From: Halocynthiibacter styelae
GTDB taxonomy: Bacteria > Pseudomonadota > Alphaproteobacteria > Rhodobacterales > Rhodobacteraceae
Length of the DNA: 64,000 bases
Direction: 5' to 3'
Assembly (NCBI RefSeq): GCF_016123485.1
Contig: NZ_JADCKQ010000003.1
Coordinates: 248,001 to 312,000 of the forward strand
In this document: positions 37,124-45,031 of the stretch, piece after piece
Layout of the letters: each line of letters opens with the position of its first letter
Numbering within the stretch: position 1 is the stretch's first letter
The notes under the pieces: generated by a model
The model's database searches: none
Seen by the model: the letters and a program-made list of their open reading frames with translations, nothing else
What the model was told of the DNA's origin: nothing
Position numbers and translations under genes: made by a program

Positions 37124-40024
37124 TTGACACGAATTAAAACTAAGCCATTGCTAGGGTTTCTCTTGAACCCATTCGGGGTACATGCCCGTAGCATAGAATT
37201 GCAGGATGACGAACTGTTGGTCGCTGCCCGGCGTGATCGGTGTATTCAGATTGGCAGCCTAAAAACCGCCCCATCAATCAAAACAGGCTTCATGGGCAGC
37301 ACCTTGAATGTTTCCATCGATGACGGAACGAGTGTTGCGCTCCGAGGAACCAAGCATAGTGATGCGATCTCATTCAAGGAAAGCGTTCAATCCAACTGGG
37401 TCGCCCACAACACAGCACTGTTTGAAAAAGAACGCTCGACCATTGATGACATCCTACGTGTCATTGCTAAATTGTCGGAACCTTCGTGTTATCCGTCAGC
37501 CTATTTGTTTTCGCCCACCCTTGTGAGGGCAAAAGCTCTTAACAGCGAACTCCTGACGAAATTACCAGAAGAAGCCATAGGCGTAGGCGTTTTCGAACAA
37601 ATTCAATCGATTCAGGATTTCGTACAAAACGCTGTTGTCATGCGTGATCAGGCAATCAAGAAATTTGAGACGCAGCAACTCCCCCAGTGGGCCGACTTCT
37701 TTGACACATTCGAAAGCAACCCACTGACACCAGAGCAGCGGATATCGATCCTTGCCGACGAAGATGCGACGCTTGTGCTGGCTGGGGCAGGATCGGGTAA
37801 AACGAGTGTCATCACTGCCAAAGCTGGCTACCTAATCAAGTCTGGCATCAGGCAACCAGAAGAAATCCTGCTACTTGCATTTGCCAGAGACGCCGCCAAG
37901 GAAATGTCAGAACGGATCGAAGAACGATGCGGTGAACCATTAGAAGCCCGAACGTTTCATTCGCTGGCCTATGACATCATAGGGGTGGTTGAAGGAAGCA
38001 AACCCGCCCTTGCGGCACATGCGACAGATGACAAAGCCTTCATGGCACTGATCAAAGAAATCTTGCGCTATCTTGTCCACACGGTAGCAGAGGTATCCAA
38101 ATCGATTATTGGATGGTTTTCTCACGCCCGCTTGGAAGGCAAGACCGAATGGGATTTTAAGAAAAAGCACGACTACTATACCTACGTCGAAAAAATGGAC
38201 CTTCGAACTCTTCAAGGGGAACAGGTCAAGAGTTTCGAAGAGTTGATGATCGCGAACTGGTTGTTCGAAAACGGGATCGAATACGAATACGAACCCAATT
38301 ACGAACACAAAGTATCCGAAGGCGGCTACCGTGATTACTGCCCAGATTTCCGTCTCAAGAAAAGCGGTGTCTACATCGAACATTTTGGTGTGCGACGAAC
38401 CAAGAAAAACGATGGCACCTATCATCTGACCACAGCACCCTTCGTTGACCGTGAAGAATACTTGGAAGGTATGGCGTGGAAACGCGATATTCACAGCGAA
38501 CACGATACAACGTTGATTGAGACGTTCAGCTATGAGCGTGAAGATGGGCGTCTGCTTGAAGCTTTGGCTGAGAAAATTGCACCATTTGAAACACCCAACC
38601 CCCGATCACGGGAGACCCTGTTCGATATTGTCGTTGAAATGAAGCAAGCTGACAGCTTTGTTCAGCTTATCGGCACATTCTTACGTCATTATAAAGGTGG
38701 CGGATACCAGTTAGCCGAATGTGAAAACAAAGCAGGAAAGCTCAAGTTGGGCAGACGGGCTACGGCATTCTTATCTGTCTTTGCCCCCCTCTACGCCGAG
38801 TACCAGAGACGACTGGATGGCCGCATCGATTTCGAAGACATGATCCTGAGGGCGTCCAACTACGTGGAAAACGGGGCATATCACAGCCCATTTAAGCACA
38901 TATTGGTGGATGAGTTTCAGGACATATCCCGCAGTCGTGGGTGCTTGGTGCAGGCTCTGAAAGCGCAGCATGTCGATGCGAGGGTTTTTGCTGTAGGTGA
39001 CGACTGGCAATCGATCTACCGCTTTGCGGGTTCAGACATCAATCTGATGCGTGGTTTCGGCCAGGAGTTTGGTGGTGCTTTCGATGGGCGATCTGATGTT
39101 CACCGCGTTGTTGATCTTGGCCGAACCTTTCGGTCGGTGGATCAGATTGCCTATGCCGCAAAGAAATTTGTACTTCAAAACCCCGTCCAGTTGAAAAAGA
39201 CAGTAATCCCTGCGGGAACCGCAGACCATCCAGCCCTGAGGGTGGTCTCTACTTACCGTCACGACGCAGATGAAAAGCTCAAACAGGTATTGCGTTCGCT
39301 GCATGAAATCGCTGTATCAAAAAGAAAACCAGAATCCGTGCTGCTGCTGGGGCGATACAGATATCTGGCTCCGTCCAACCTTGCGCAGCTGCGTCGTGAA
39401 TTCCCCAGCCTGAATATATCATTCAGAACGATTCACTCGTCTAAGGGGTTGGAAGCTGACCATGTTATCCTGCTCAACCTTTATCGAGGCCGAACAGGGT
39501 TTCCTTCCGAAATCGTTGATGACCCTCTTTTGAATTTGGTGTCACCCGATGCCGAACCCTTCGAGAATGCAGAAGAACGCCGTGTCATGTATGTGGCTCT
39601 GACCCGTGCACGTCATACTGTGACATTGATGGGGTCTGCATCTAAGCAGTCAGCTTTCGTCACGGAATTATTGGCCGATCCTGAATATGGCGTTTCCGGC
39701 AGCGAAGCATTGGATGAGGTGAACCACATTTGCGGCGAATGCGGAGGGCAACTTTTGGCATTCCCAACTAAAAACGGGCGTACTTGGTACAGGTGTGAAC
39801 ACGCTGAGCTTTGCGGATATTCACTGAATGCCTGTTCAGAGTGCGGGAGTGGCTTGCCTGAAAAACGAGATAAATCAGGGATGAAGACGTGCACATGTGG
39901 TGCGCTATATCCGAGTTGCCCGCAATGTGAGAACGGCTGGCTTGTTGAGCGACGGGGGCGGTATGGCCGCTTCTTAGGATGCGTGAGTTTTCCTCGCTGT
40001 AAGGGGAAGGCGAAAGCCACTTGA
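37124..40024 (+). CDS. UvrD/HelD-like superfamily-1 helicase with nuclease-like insert and zinc ribbons
   Basis: A 966-aa protein; start TTG, with GAG nine bases upstream and no in-frame ATG before the homologous region. The N-terminal ~190 residues resemble the accessory domain of helicase IV. Walker A AGAGSGKTS (about 220-228), Walker B VDEFQD (about 595-600), GDDWQSIYRFAGSD, TIHSSKGLEADHV and VALTRARH are complete. Within domain 1B an insert (about 380-450) reads YEYEPNYEHK, CPDFRL with D408 and VYIEHFG with E419, a PD-(D/E)XK-like pattern. From residue 870 three Cys-pair zinc ribbons follow (CGECGG, CSECGSG, CPQCENG). It is probably a DNA-processing defence component; role inferred. Confidence 0.87.
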   Translation: MTRIKTKPLLGFLLNPFGVHARSIELQDDELLVAARRDRCIQIGSLKTAPSIKTGFMGSTLNVSIDDGTSVALRGTKHSDAISFKESVQSNWVAHNTALFEKERSTIDDILRVIAKLSEPSCYPSAYLFSPTLVRAKALNSELLTKLPEEAIGVGVFEQIQSIQDFVQNAVVMRDQAIKKFETQQLPQWADFFDTFESNPLTPEQRISILADEDATLVLAGAGSGKTSVITAKAGYLIKSGIRQPEEILLLAFARDAAKEMSERIEERCGEPLEARTFHSLAYDIIGVVEGSKPALAAHATDDKAFMALIKEILRYLVHTVAEVSKSIIGWFSHARLEGKTEWDFKKKHDYYTYVEKMDLRTLQGEQVKSFEELMIANWLFENGIEYEYEPNYEHKVSEGGYRDYCPDFRLKKSGVYIEHFGVRRTKKNDGTYHLTTAPFVDREEYLEGMAWKRDIHSEHDTTLIETFSYEREDGRLLEALAEKIAPFETPNPRSRETLFDIVVEMKQADSFVQLIGTFLRHYKGGGYQLAECENKAGKLKLGRRATAFLSVFAPLYAEYQRRLDGRIDFEDMILRASNYVENGAYHSPFKHILVDEFQDISRSRGCLVQALKAQHVDARVFAVGDDWQSIYRFAGSDINLMRGFGQEFGGAFDGRSDVHRVVDLGRTFRSVDQIAYAAKKFVLQNPVQLKKTVIPAGTADHPALRVVSTYRHDADEKLKQVLRSLHEIAVSKRKPESVLLLGRYRYLAPSNLAQLRREFPSLNISFRTIHSSKGLEADHVILLNLYRGRTGFPSEIVDDPLLNLVSPDAEPFENAEERRVMYVALTRARHTVTLMGSASKQSAFVTELLADPEYGVSGSEALDEVNHICGECGGQLLAFPTKNGRTWYRCEHAELCGYSLNACSECGSGLPEKRDKSGMKTCTCGALYPSCPQCENGWLVERRGRYGRFLGCVSFPRCKGKAKAT

Positions 40025-40111
40025 TTTGGTTGACCTTCCGCCAAGATTGGCTTCCAATGCCCTTTATCATTTTGATAAAACAATCACCTCCCCAAGCTTT
40101 TATGCCAAATG

Positions 40112-40125
40112 CTACACAAGTGTAG
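40112..40125. promoter_or_regulatory. 14-bp inverted repeat upstream of the TPR gene
   Basis: CTACAC and GTGTAG flank an AA centre, 21 bases before the TPR-gene start and downstream of the helicase gene. It could be an operator for a separate promoter. No terminator is seen after the helicase gene. Confidence 0.35.
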
Positions 40126-40146
40126 GCTTCCAATTAAGGAAATGTT

Positions 40147-41556
40147 ATGTTTAAGAAATTTTTGAGGAAAAACGCCCCTTCTCCAGCTAGAAGTGGCGAT
40201 TTCGCGGAAGGTAAACGACTGTTTGAATTAGGCGTAGCCGCTGCACATCGTGATAACTTCATCGAAGCTCAAAAGTTTTACACCCAATCTATCGAAGCAT
40301 TTCCTAACCCCGTCCCTTATCTTAATAGAGGGCGGATACTAGTGAAGCGGTTGCGCCACTATGATGCATTGAACGACTTCCAGAATGCTCTTCGTTGTGA
40401 TTTGGAGCAAGGAAATGAGTTCGTTGACGAAATAAAAGGTGAAATACAATCGGTTCAATTTTTCACGGAGCTTTATCGTGATGGGACACGTGAAAAACTA
40501 ATCGCGGACTATGATACGCAAGACGATATCATGTACGTTGCACGTCGGGTTTTTTGCACTTCATTCAAAGTCAAAGCGGACGGGTTTGTTCCTTACAACT
40601 CGCCGCTGGTTCAGTTCCACTTCTTTAACGAAGTCGATAACATTGCCCGTTTTGATGACCTCTCGCTTTACCCAGAAGTAGCCGAGTTTTTGGATATCTA
40701 TCCAGCCGCTTTTGTTCGTAAAATGGTTGATGCGCAAGTAGACAATGAGGCTTATTTGGTTGCTGAATCTATCCTACATCGTTTCCTTTGCGCATATGAT
40801 GAAAAAAGGATGCGTTACCTAAGGCGACATATGTTGTATGATATTCATCAACGTCTCTTGGACCGCGATTACGGTGCAACGGGGCATTCAACTATGGATG
40901 CCGAACCAAATAGTCACATCATTCGAGAAGCCGCTGATTGGTTATCACTTTCTGCTGCTGGAGAGCACGATCAGAGTCTACCGCCAAAGGAAAATCAGTT
41001 GTTCAATATCTTTAAAAAGAAACCTGTCAGCACCATAACTACCCTCGGGAAAACTGCCGTGGTGGTTTCAATCACACGAAACGGGAAAATCCTGTACACA
41101 GATGACACTGTAAAAGGCTATCCGAAAGATCATCTTGAGGGCAAGGTGTTCGAGGTTTCATTCCCCACACAGACAGGTACCCCATATTTTGCGTATTATC
41201 TATGTGATGAATATTATGGCGAAGTTACGAACCCGAACATTCAAGGGACCGTGCAAATGGCTATGGGGACCTCCAAATTCAGATCAGAGGTCTCAGAAAA
41301 AATTGGGCTTTTCCTCGTTCAATACTTGAAGAGTACGTGTCGGATTGATGCGAGTAAAGAAATAGTGAGTTTTAGCCACAACCGCGCCCACACAAATGTT
41401 CTCGCATACATCGAGGCGCTGGATGATTGGTTTCCTGTTCAACATTGCGATGCGGAAGGTGATGATGCATCTGAGTTGAAGGCCGGAATGGTAAACGATG
41501 GGACGCTGTCCGTATCGCAGGTCATAGCTGTGTCAGACTTGTCTCCAACAGGATAA
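40147..41556 (+). CDS. TPR-containing hypothetical protein, last cargo gene of the island
   Basis: A 469-aa soluble protein with AAGGA before the ATG. Residues 20-90 contain about two tetratricopeptide-like units (FELGVAAAHRDNFIEAQKFYTQSIEAFPNPVPYLNRGRILVKR). A helical middle (about 100-250) follows, then a distinct C-terminal part (about 290-440) with mixed alpha/beta composition (KTAVVVSITRNGKILYTDD). No enzymatic motif was recognised. It is 122 bases after the helicase gene on the same strand, ending 240 bases before the right arm-site repeats. It could be a sensor or scaffold for the defence genes or unrelated cargo. Confidence 0.65.
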   Translation: MFKKFLRKNAPSPARSGDFAEGKRLFELGVAAAHRDNFIEAQKFYTQSIEAFPNPVPYLNRGRILVKRLRHYDALNDFQNALRCDLEQGNEFVDEIKGEIQSVQFFTELYRDGTREKLIADYDTQDDIMYVARRVFCTSFKVKADGFVPYNSPLVQFHFFNEVDNIARFDDLSLYPEVAEFLDIYPAAFVRKMVDAQVDNEAYLVAESILHRFLCAYDEKRMRYLRRHMLYDIHQRLLDRDYGATGHSTMDAEPNSHIIREAADWLSLSAAGEHDQSLPPKENQLFNIFKKKPVSTITTLGKTAVVVSITRNGKILYTDDTVKGYPKDHLEGKVFEVSFPTQTGTPYFAYYLCDEYYGEVTNPNIQGTVQMAMGTSKFRSEVSEKIGLFLVQYLKSTCRIDASKEIVSFSHNRAHTNVLAYIEALDDWFPVQHCDAEGDDASELKAGMVNDGTLSVSQVIAVSDLSPTG

Positions 41557-41795
41557 GCGACCCCTTCGGCCTTTATAGTGTATTACACATGAGGTTCATC
41601 TAAGAGGCGCTACGATCTTCACCATGTCAGCTACACCTAACAACCATCTGCGAATCAATGAGTAAGACGCTGTATCGCATGACTCTTGCCTAGCGATGGC
41701 TATGATGCTCGGAATTAGCCACTTATCGATGCAACAACTCAAGGCGCATTACTAATTAACGTCAGCAGGGCTTCTTATGCACTCTAACTTAAATT

Positions 41796-41831
41796 TGCTA
41801 AACATTTTGCTAAACAATCTGCTAAACGCCA
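41796..41831 (+). repeat. three tandem 12-bp TGCTAAACA repeats, right end (putative integrase arm sites)
   Basis: Units TGCTAAACATTT, TGCTAAACAATC and TGCTAAACGCCA lie in the same orientation as the left-end triplet, 51 bases inside the tRNA-borne attachment site. The rest of 41557-41882 contains no gene. Confidence 0.65.
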
Positions 41832-41882
41832 AATTCTCAAGATACTGAAAACAAACAATATTTATCAATAAAATGAGATATC

Positions 41883-41972
41883 TGGCGGAGACGAAGGGAT
41901 TCGAACCCTCGAGACGATTCCTCGCCTACTCCCTTAGCAGGGGAGCGCCTTCGACCACTCGGCCACGTCTCC
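41883..41972 (-). tRNA. tRNA-Ser, anticodon GCT
   Basis: A 90-nt gene with a class II long variable arm and encoded CCA. The acceptor GGAGACG (41966-41972, minus strand) pairs with CGTCTCC; the anticodon loop reads CTGCTAA with GCT; the T-loop is GGTTCGAATCC. The 3' 20 nt double as the island attachment site, so insertion left the tRNA intact. Confidence 0.96.
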
Positions 41973-42309
41973 GCTGACCCGTTTATCTATATGTTCCCCT
42001 GGGAACAAGCGGAAAATTGAAAATATTCTGTGTATTTCGATCATTTCCCCCACGCAGAGTTCCGGAACATATCCTAGCTCACACAGGAAGGTCGGCGCTC
42101 ATTTGCTTACCTTAACCCCTTGTTCTTCATGGCCTTATGCATTTTTTCTCATCCTGTTCGGCCTTGGCATCGTCTCGCGCTGTTGATTCATTCGGGCTCG
42201 TGTGACCGGTTTGAGAGGTTGTTTGCTGCAATAAATGAGCGCTTTGAGAAACATGCATACAGAGAAGCTGAGCCATTTGATTGACGCACAAGATTCTATG
42301 GATACCCCC
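41973..42309. other. intergenic region upstream of tRNA-Ser
   Basis: No gene found. GTTCCC-CT-GGGAAC (41993-42006) is a short inverted repeat about 20 bases upstream of the tRNA 5' end, in the promoter interval. The remainder is unremarkable. Confidence 0.5.
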
Positions 42310-42985
42310 TAAGGTTCTTCGATCATCTTCACGGAGCCGGTCAAGGGTGCTCATGTAGCAGTGCGGAAGCGTGAGCTGGTGCACTATGATCCTCTTTCTA
42401 AGGGTGCTTATGAGAGGCGTTATTTGCACATAACCCATCCGGTTCCCCAAGCACTGCTCGCCTCTGAGATTGCCGAAAACTGGGGGCTATCCAGCGGTGG
42501 TTTTCAAGGCAAACATTCTCCCCCTGGATGAGATTCGAATTTCAGATGAATACGACAGATCGGTAAAGGGGATTAACTTTTCAATCTGCCGGGAGAAAAC
42601 GGCATACATTAAAGCAACTTCTGATTGGTTGGTGAGGACCGACATTACCAGGTTTTACCCCTCCATATACACCCACTCCATTCCTTGGGCCGCATATGGC
42701 AAAGAGCGGGTCAAATCTGGTATGGGGTGCTATAAGGGGTCGTTTGTTGACCAGATGGATGTGTTGGTAAGGGCATGCAACCGCAATCGAACCATTGGTA
42801 TTCCGATTGGACCGGAGACCTCCAGAATTGTGGTTGACCCAAATTACAAAGAGCTTCTGCTGGCTATGTTGTTGTTACAGGAAGATCAGTGTGCGGCACG
42901 CCAATATCTTCTCGAAAAACGGCTGCTGAAAAAAGCTAAAAGAGAAAGCAGGAAGAACAAGGGGTTTGTTCAGTTCTATTTATAG
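42310..42985 (+). pseudogene. reverse transcriptase of the defence/abortive-infection type, frameshifted and truncated
   Basis: Frame one (to about 42480) reads YERRYLHITHPVPQALLASEIAENWG, the RT N-terminal region. Frame two continues YPAVVFKANILPLDEI, then LVRTDITRFYPSIYTHSIPW (RT motif A region, D-I-x-x-F-Y-x-S-I-Y-T-H) and RTIGIPIGPETSRI (motif B). Removing one G from the GGGGG run at about 42480-42484 joins the frames as ENWGYPAVV. The YxDD motif is absent: homology ends after SRI and a charged, unrelated tail follows. It is not functional. It lies beyond the 5' side of the tRNA, outside the current island. Confidence 0.72.
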
Positions 42986-43025
42986 CGTCAGATCCAAAGC
43001 AGGGGGGGCACTTGCAACGCTTACA

Positions 43026-44024
43026 TCAGACTGATGGCAGGCAACTGCCGTCGGTCACGCGGAAACTGTTGTGGTTTTTCCGATCATCTTGCGGTGAGAC
43101 GCCGTAAACTTCCTTATAGTGGTTCAGCATGGGGGAGGTGGATGAATAGCCAACGGAATAGGCAATCTCGGTGATGGTATCGCTGGAATAGAGCACCAGT
43201 TGCCGGGCTTGTTTCAGACGCAGAAGACGGTAGTATTTCAGAGGACTTTCGCCTGTGGCGCGCCGAAAGCTACGCTCCAGGCTGCGCGTTGACATATTGA
43301 CGGCTGCGGCCACATCTCTGATCTGGACCGGGTCTTCAACATGTTCCGCAAACATCTGAATCGCCTTTGTGACCTGCTTTGGCATCGTGTCTGTTGTGGT
43401 CGCGGTGGTCAGGGACGGGGTCTTTTGCGAAACCTCACCCGTGCGTACAAATGGATGCTGAAACCAGCAGGCCACTTCGGTCATAATTTCCGCACCCAGG
43501 GCTTTCTCGATCAGACTTAACATCAGGTCGAAAACCGCCGCTGCCCCCGCGACAGTCAGGCGCTGGTCGCCCTCACAGATCACCGTTTTAACGGGTGTGC
43601 TGTCGGGAAATTCAGCCGAAAAAGCAGCGTCATAGCACCAGTGCACGGACACCGGATGGCCTTTCATCAGCCCCGTTCGGGCCAGGGGAAAGATCCCGCC
43701 GCTGAACGCACCGATGGAGTGGCCTTCGCGCAGGTGGCGTTGCAGAAATGCCGTCGCTTTGGCATCATTGGCAAATGTCCCGGCGGGGCTTGAGGTCAGA
43801 AAAATGTGATCCAGATCTGTTGTGTCCGTCATCACGCGATCGGGCGCAAAAACCACCCCGGCGGATGAGGTGACCGGCGCCCCGGTTTCGCCCAGAACAT
43901 GCCAGCGAAAGGTTTCAGTGCCCGAGATTTCATTCGCCGCGCGCAGAGGCTCAATCGCCGAGGTCAGGCAGGCCATGGGAAAGTCCGGAAAAATGAGAAA
44001 GCCAAGGGTTACTGTGTCGGACAT
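43026..44024 (-). CDS. GlxA/GbdR-type AraC regulator (DJ-1/PfpI plus AraC domains)
   Basis: A 332-aa regulator. An N-terminal glutamine-amidotransferase-like fold (about 5-185, TLGFLIFPDFPMACLTSAIEPLRAANE) is followed by a C-terminal AraC domain (about 215-320, IRDVAAAVNMSTRSLERSFRRATGESPLKYYRLLRLKQAR; ITEIAYSVGYSSTSPMLNHYK). Family members GbdR and CdhR control glycine-betaine and carnitine catabolism, which fits the adjoining catabolic operon with a BCCT transporter. It overlaps the LysR gene by 16 bases on the same strand, so the two regulators are co-transcribed. Confidence 0.9.
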   Translation of the reverse strand: MSDTVTLGFLIFPDFPMACLTSAIEPLRAANEISGTETFRWHVLGETGAPVTSSAGVVFAPDRVMTDTTDLDHIFLTSSPAGTFANDAKATAFLQRHLREGHSIGAFSGGIFPLARTGLMKGHPVSVHWCYDAAFSAEFPDSTPVKTVICEGDQRLTVAGAAAVFDLMLSLIEKALGAEIMTEVACWFQHPFVRTGEVSQKTPSLTTATTTDTMPKQVTKAIQMFAEHVEDPVQIRDVAAAVNMSTRSLERSFRRATGESPLKYYRLLRLKQARQLVLYSSDTITEIAYSVGYSSTSPMLNHYKEVYGVSPQDDRKNHNSFRVTDGSCLPSV

Positions 44025-44917
44025 GGGAGGGCCTCTGATTGTAGTTCTGTGACCGTCCGAAAGATCTGATTTTCCAGTTCACGTGCCGCAGGCGATGCGG
44101 GCGAATCCGCTTTTCGCAGCATGTGAATTTGCCGCGGGGGCAAAGAAACGGGCAGGGGAAGGAAGGCAAGATCACGGCTTTCCGCCATTTTCACGGTCAT
44201 TTCTGGCAGGATCGTGATGCCCAGCCCCGCGCGCACCATGGCCAGAAGGGATGTGATGTTATGGACGCTCAGCAGGGCGTTTTCATGGATGCTTTGAAAG
44301 GCGGGTGTCGTGATTAGTCGGGCCAGATCATTGGCGATGAACTGATGATCCTGCAGGGCTTCCCATGTCAGATGCGCGCTGGATGTCGCAAGGGTGTGAT
44401 CCACAGGACAGACCAGGCCAAATCGGTCTGACAGCAGGTCCTGACGATAGAGGGCACCGCCGCTTATGCCAGCGGAGGCGATGCCAATGTCAATGCGTCC
44501 GCGGGACAATTCATGCAGAATAGTGGTGGAATCCATGTCGCGCAATTCGATCTGAACGCCGGGAAATTCATTGATAAAACAAGATATTGCCCGAGGCATG
44601 ATCGCAGAGGCAACCGAAGGCACAGCCGCGATGCGCACACGTCCATGACGGGCATTTGCGAAACTTTCAATCGCCTGAACTGTGCTGTCAAACTGATAGA
44701 GTTCCCGTTCGGCCTGTTCCAGAACAAAGGTTCCAAGGGCCGACAGACGGTTCTTGCGATCTGTTTTGAACAGGGGTTCGCCCAGGTGATCTTCCAGTTG
44801 CTTCAGCATCATGGAAACAGCCGATGGCGTGCGCCCCAGTTGACGCGCCGCATCTGACAGTTTCCCGGTTCGCGCCACGGCTGCAAAGCAGCGCAGCATT
44901 TCAATTTTCACAGCCAT
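44009..44917 (-). CDS. LysR-family regulator, divergent to the catabolic operon
   Basis: A 302-aa LysR protein. DNA-binding helix-turn-helix at about residues 17-40 (GKLSDAARQLGRTPSAVSMMLKQLEDHLGEPLFKTDRKNRLSALG) and a substrate-binding domain with RIAAVPSVASAIMP and IDIGIASAGISGG. It faces the ALDH gene across 114 bases, in which repeated CTGAAGTTGA elements lie. It probably controls that operon in response to the substrate or an intermediate. Confidence 0.9.
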   Translation of the reverse strand: MAVKIEMLRCFAAVARTGKLSDAARQLGRTPSAVSMMLKQLEDHLGEPLFKTDRKNRLSALGTFVLEQAERELYQFDSTVQAIESFANARHGRVRIAAVPSVASAIMPRAISCFINEFPGVQIELRDMDSTTILHELSRGRIDIGIASAGISGGALYRQDLLSDRFGLVCPVDHTLATSSAHLTWEALQDHQFIANDLARLITTPAFQSIHENALLSVHNITSLLAMVRAGLGITILPEMTVKMAESRDLAFLPLPVSLPPRQIHMLRKADSPASPAARELENQIFRTVTELQSEALPCPTQ

Positions 44918-44919
44918 AT

Positions 44920-44969
44920 TTCAGTTTTTCTGAAGTTGAGTTCACTTGTTTGAGTTTGACTGAAGTTGA
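44920..44969. promoter_or_regulatory. putative LysR operator in the divergent promoter
   Basis: TTCAG-N5-CTGAA (44920-44934) is an inverted repeat, and CTGAAGTTGA occurs at 44930-44939 and again at 44960-44969, 30 bases (about three helical turns) apart. The spacing and location between divergent genes fit recognition and activation half-sites of a LysR tetramer. Confidence 0.5.
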
Positions 44970-45031
44970 TGCCCTTGTCCATAATGATCGCGCAATTGCA
45001 CGCAGAACGCAGAACTAAGCGGAGACCCCGG

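Larger units (their letters stand above)
29472..41902. mobile_element. integrated genomic island at tRNA-Ser(GCT), 12.4 kb, with defence cargo
   Basis: Boundaries are a perfect 20-bp direct repeat: 29472-29491 and 41883-41902, the latter being the 3' end of the tRNA-Ser gene. The integrase gene lies next to the left repeat. Three-copy tandem 12-bp repeats lie just inside both ends. The interior is AT-richer than the flanks and carries an integrase, a serine recombinase, three unknown genes and a SIR2/HerA/helicase/TPR gene set. No conjugation, replication or capsid genes are visible, so it is a non-conjugative or mobilisable island. Confidence 0.85.

Noticed and set aside
42127-42450. 107-codon minus-strand frame near the RT remnant
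   Set aside because: Antisense to the RT N-terminal frame; no recognisable protein feature.
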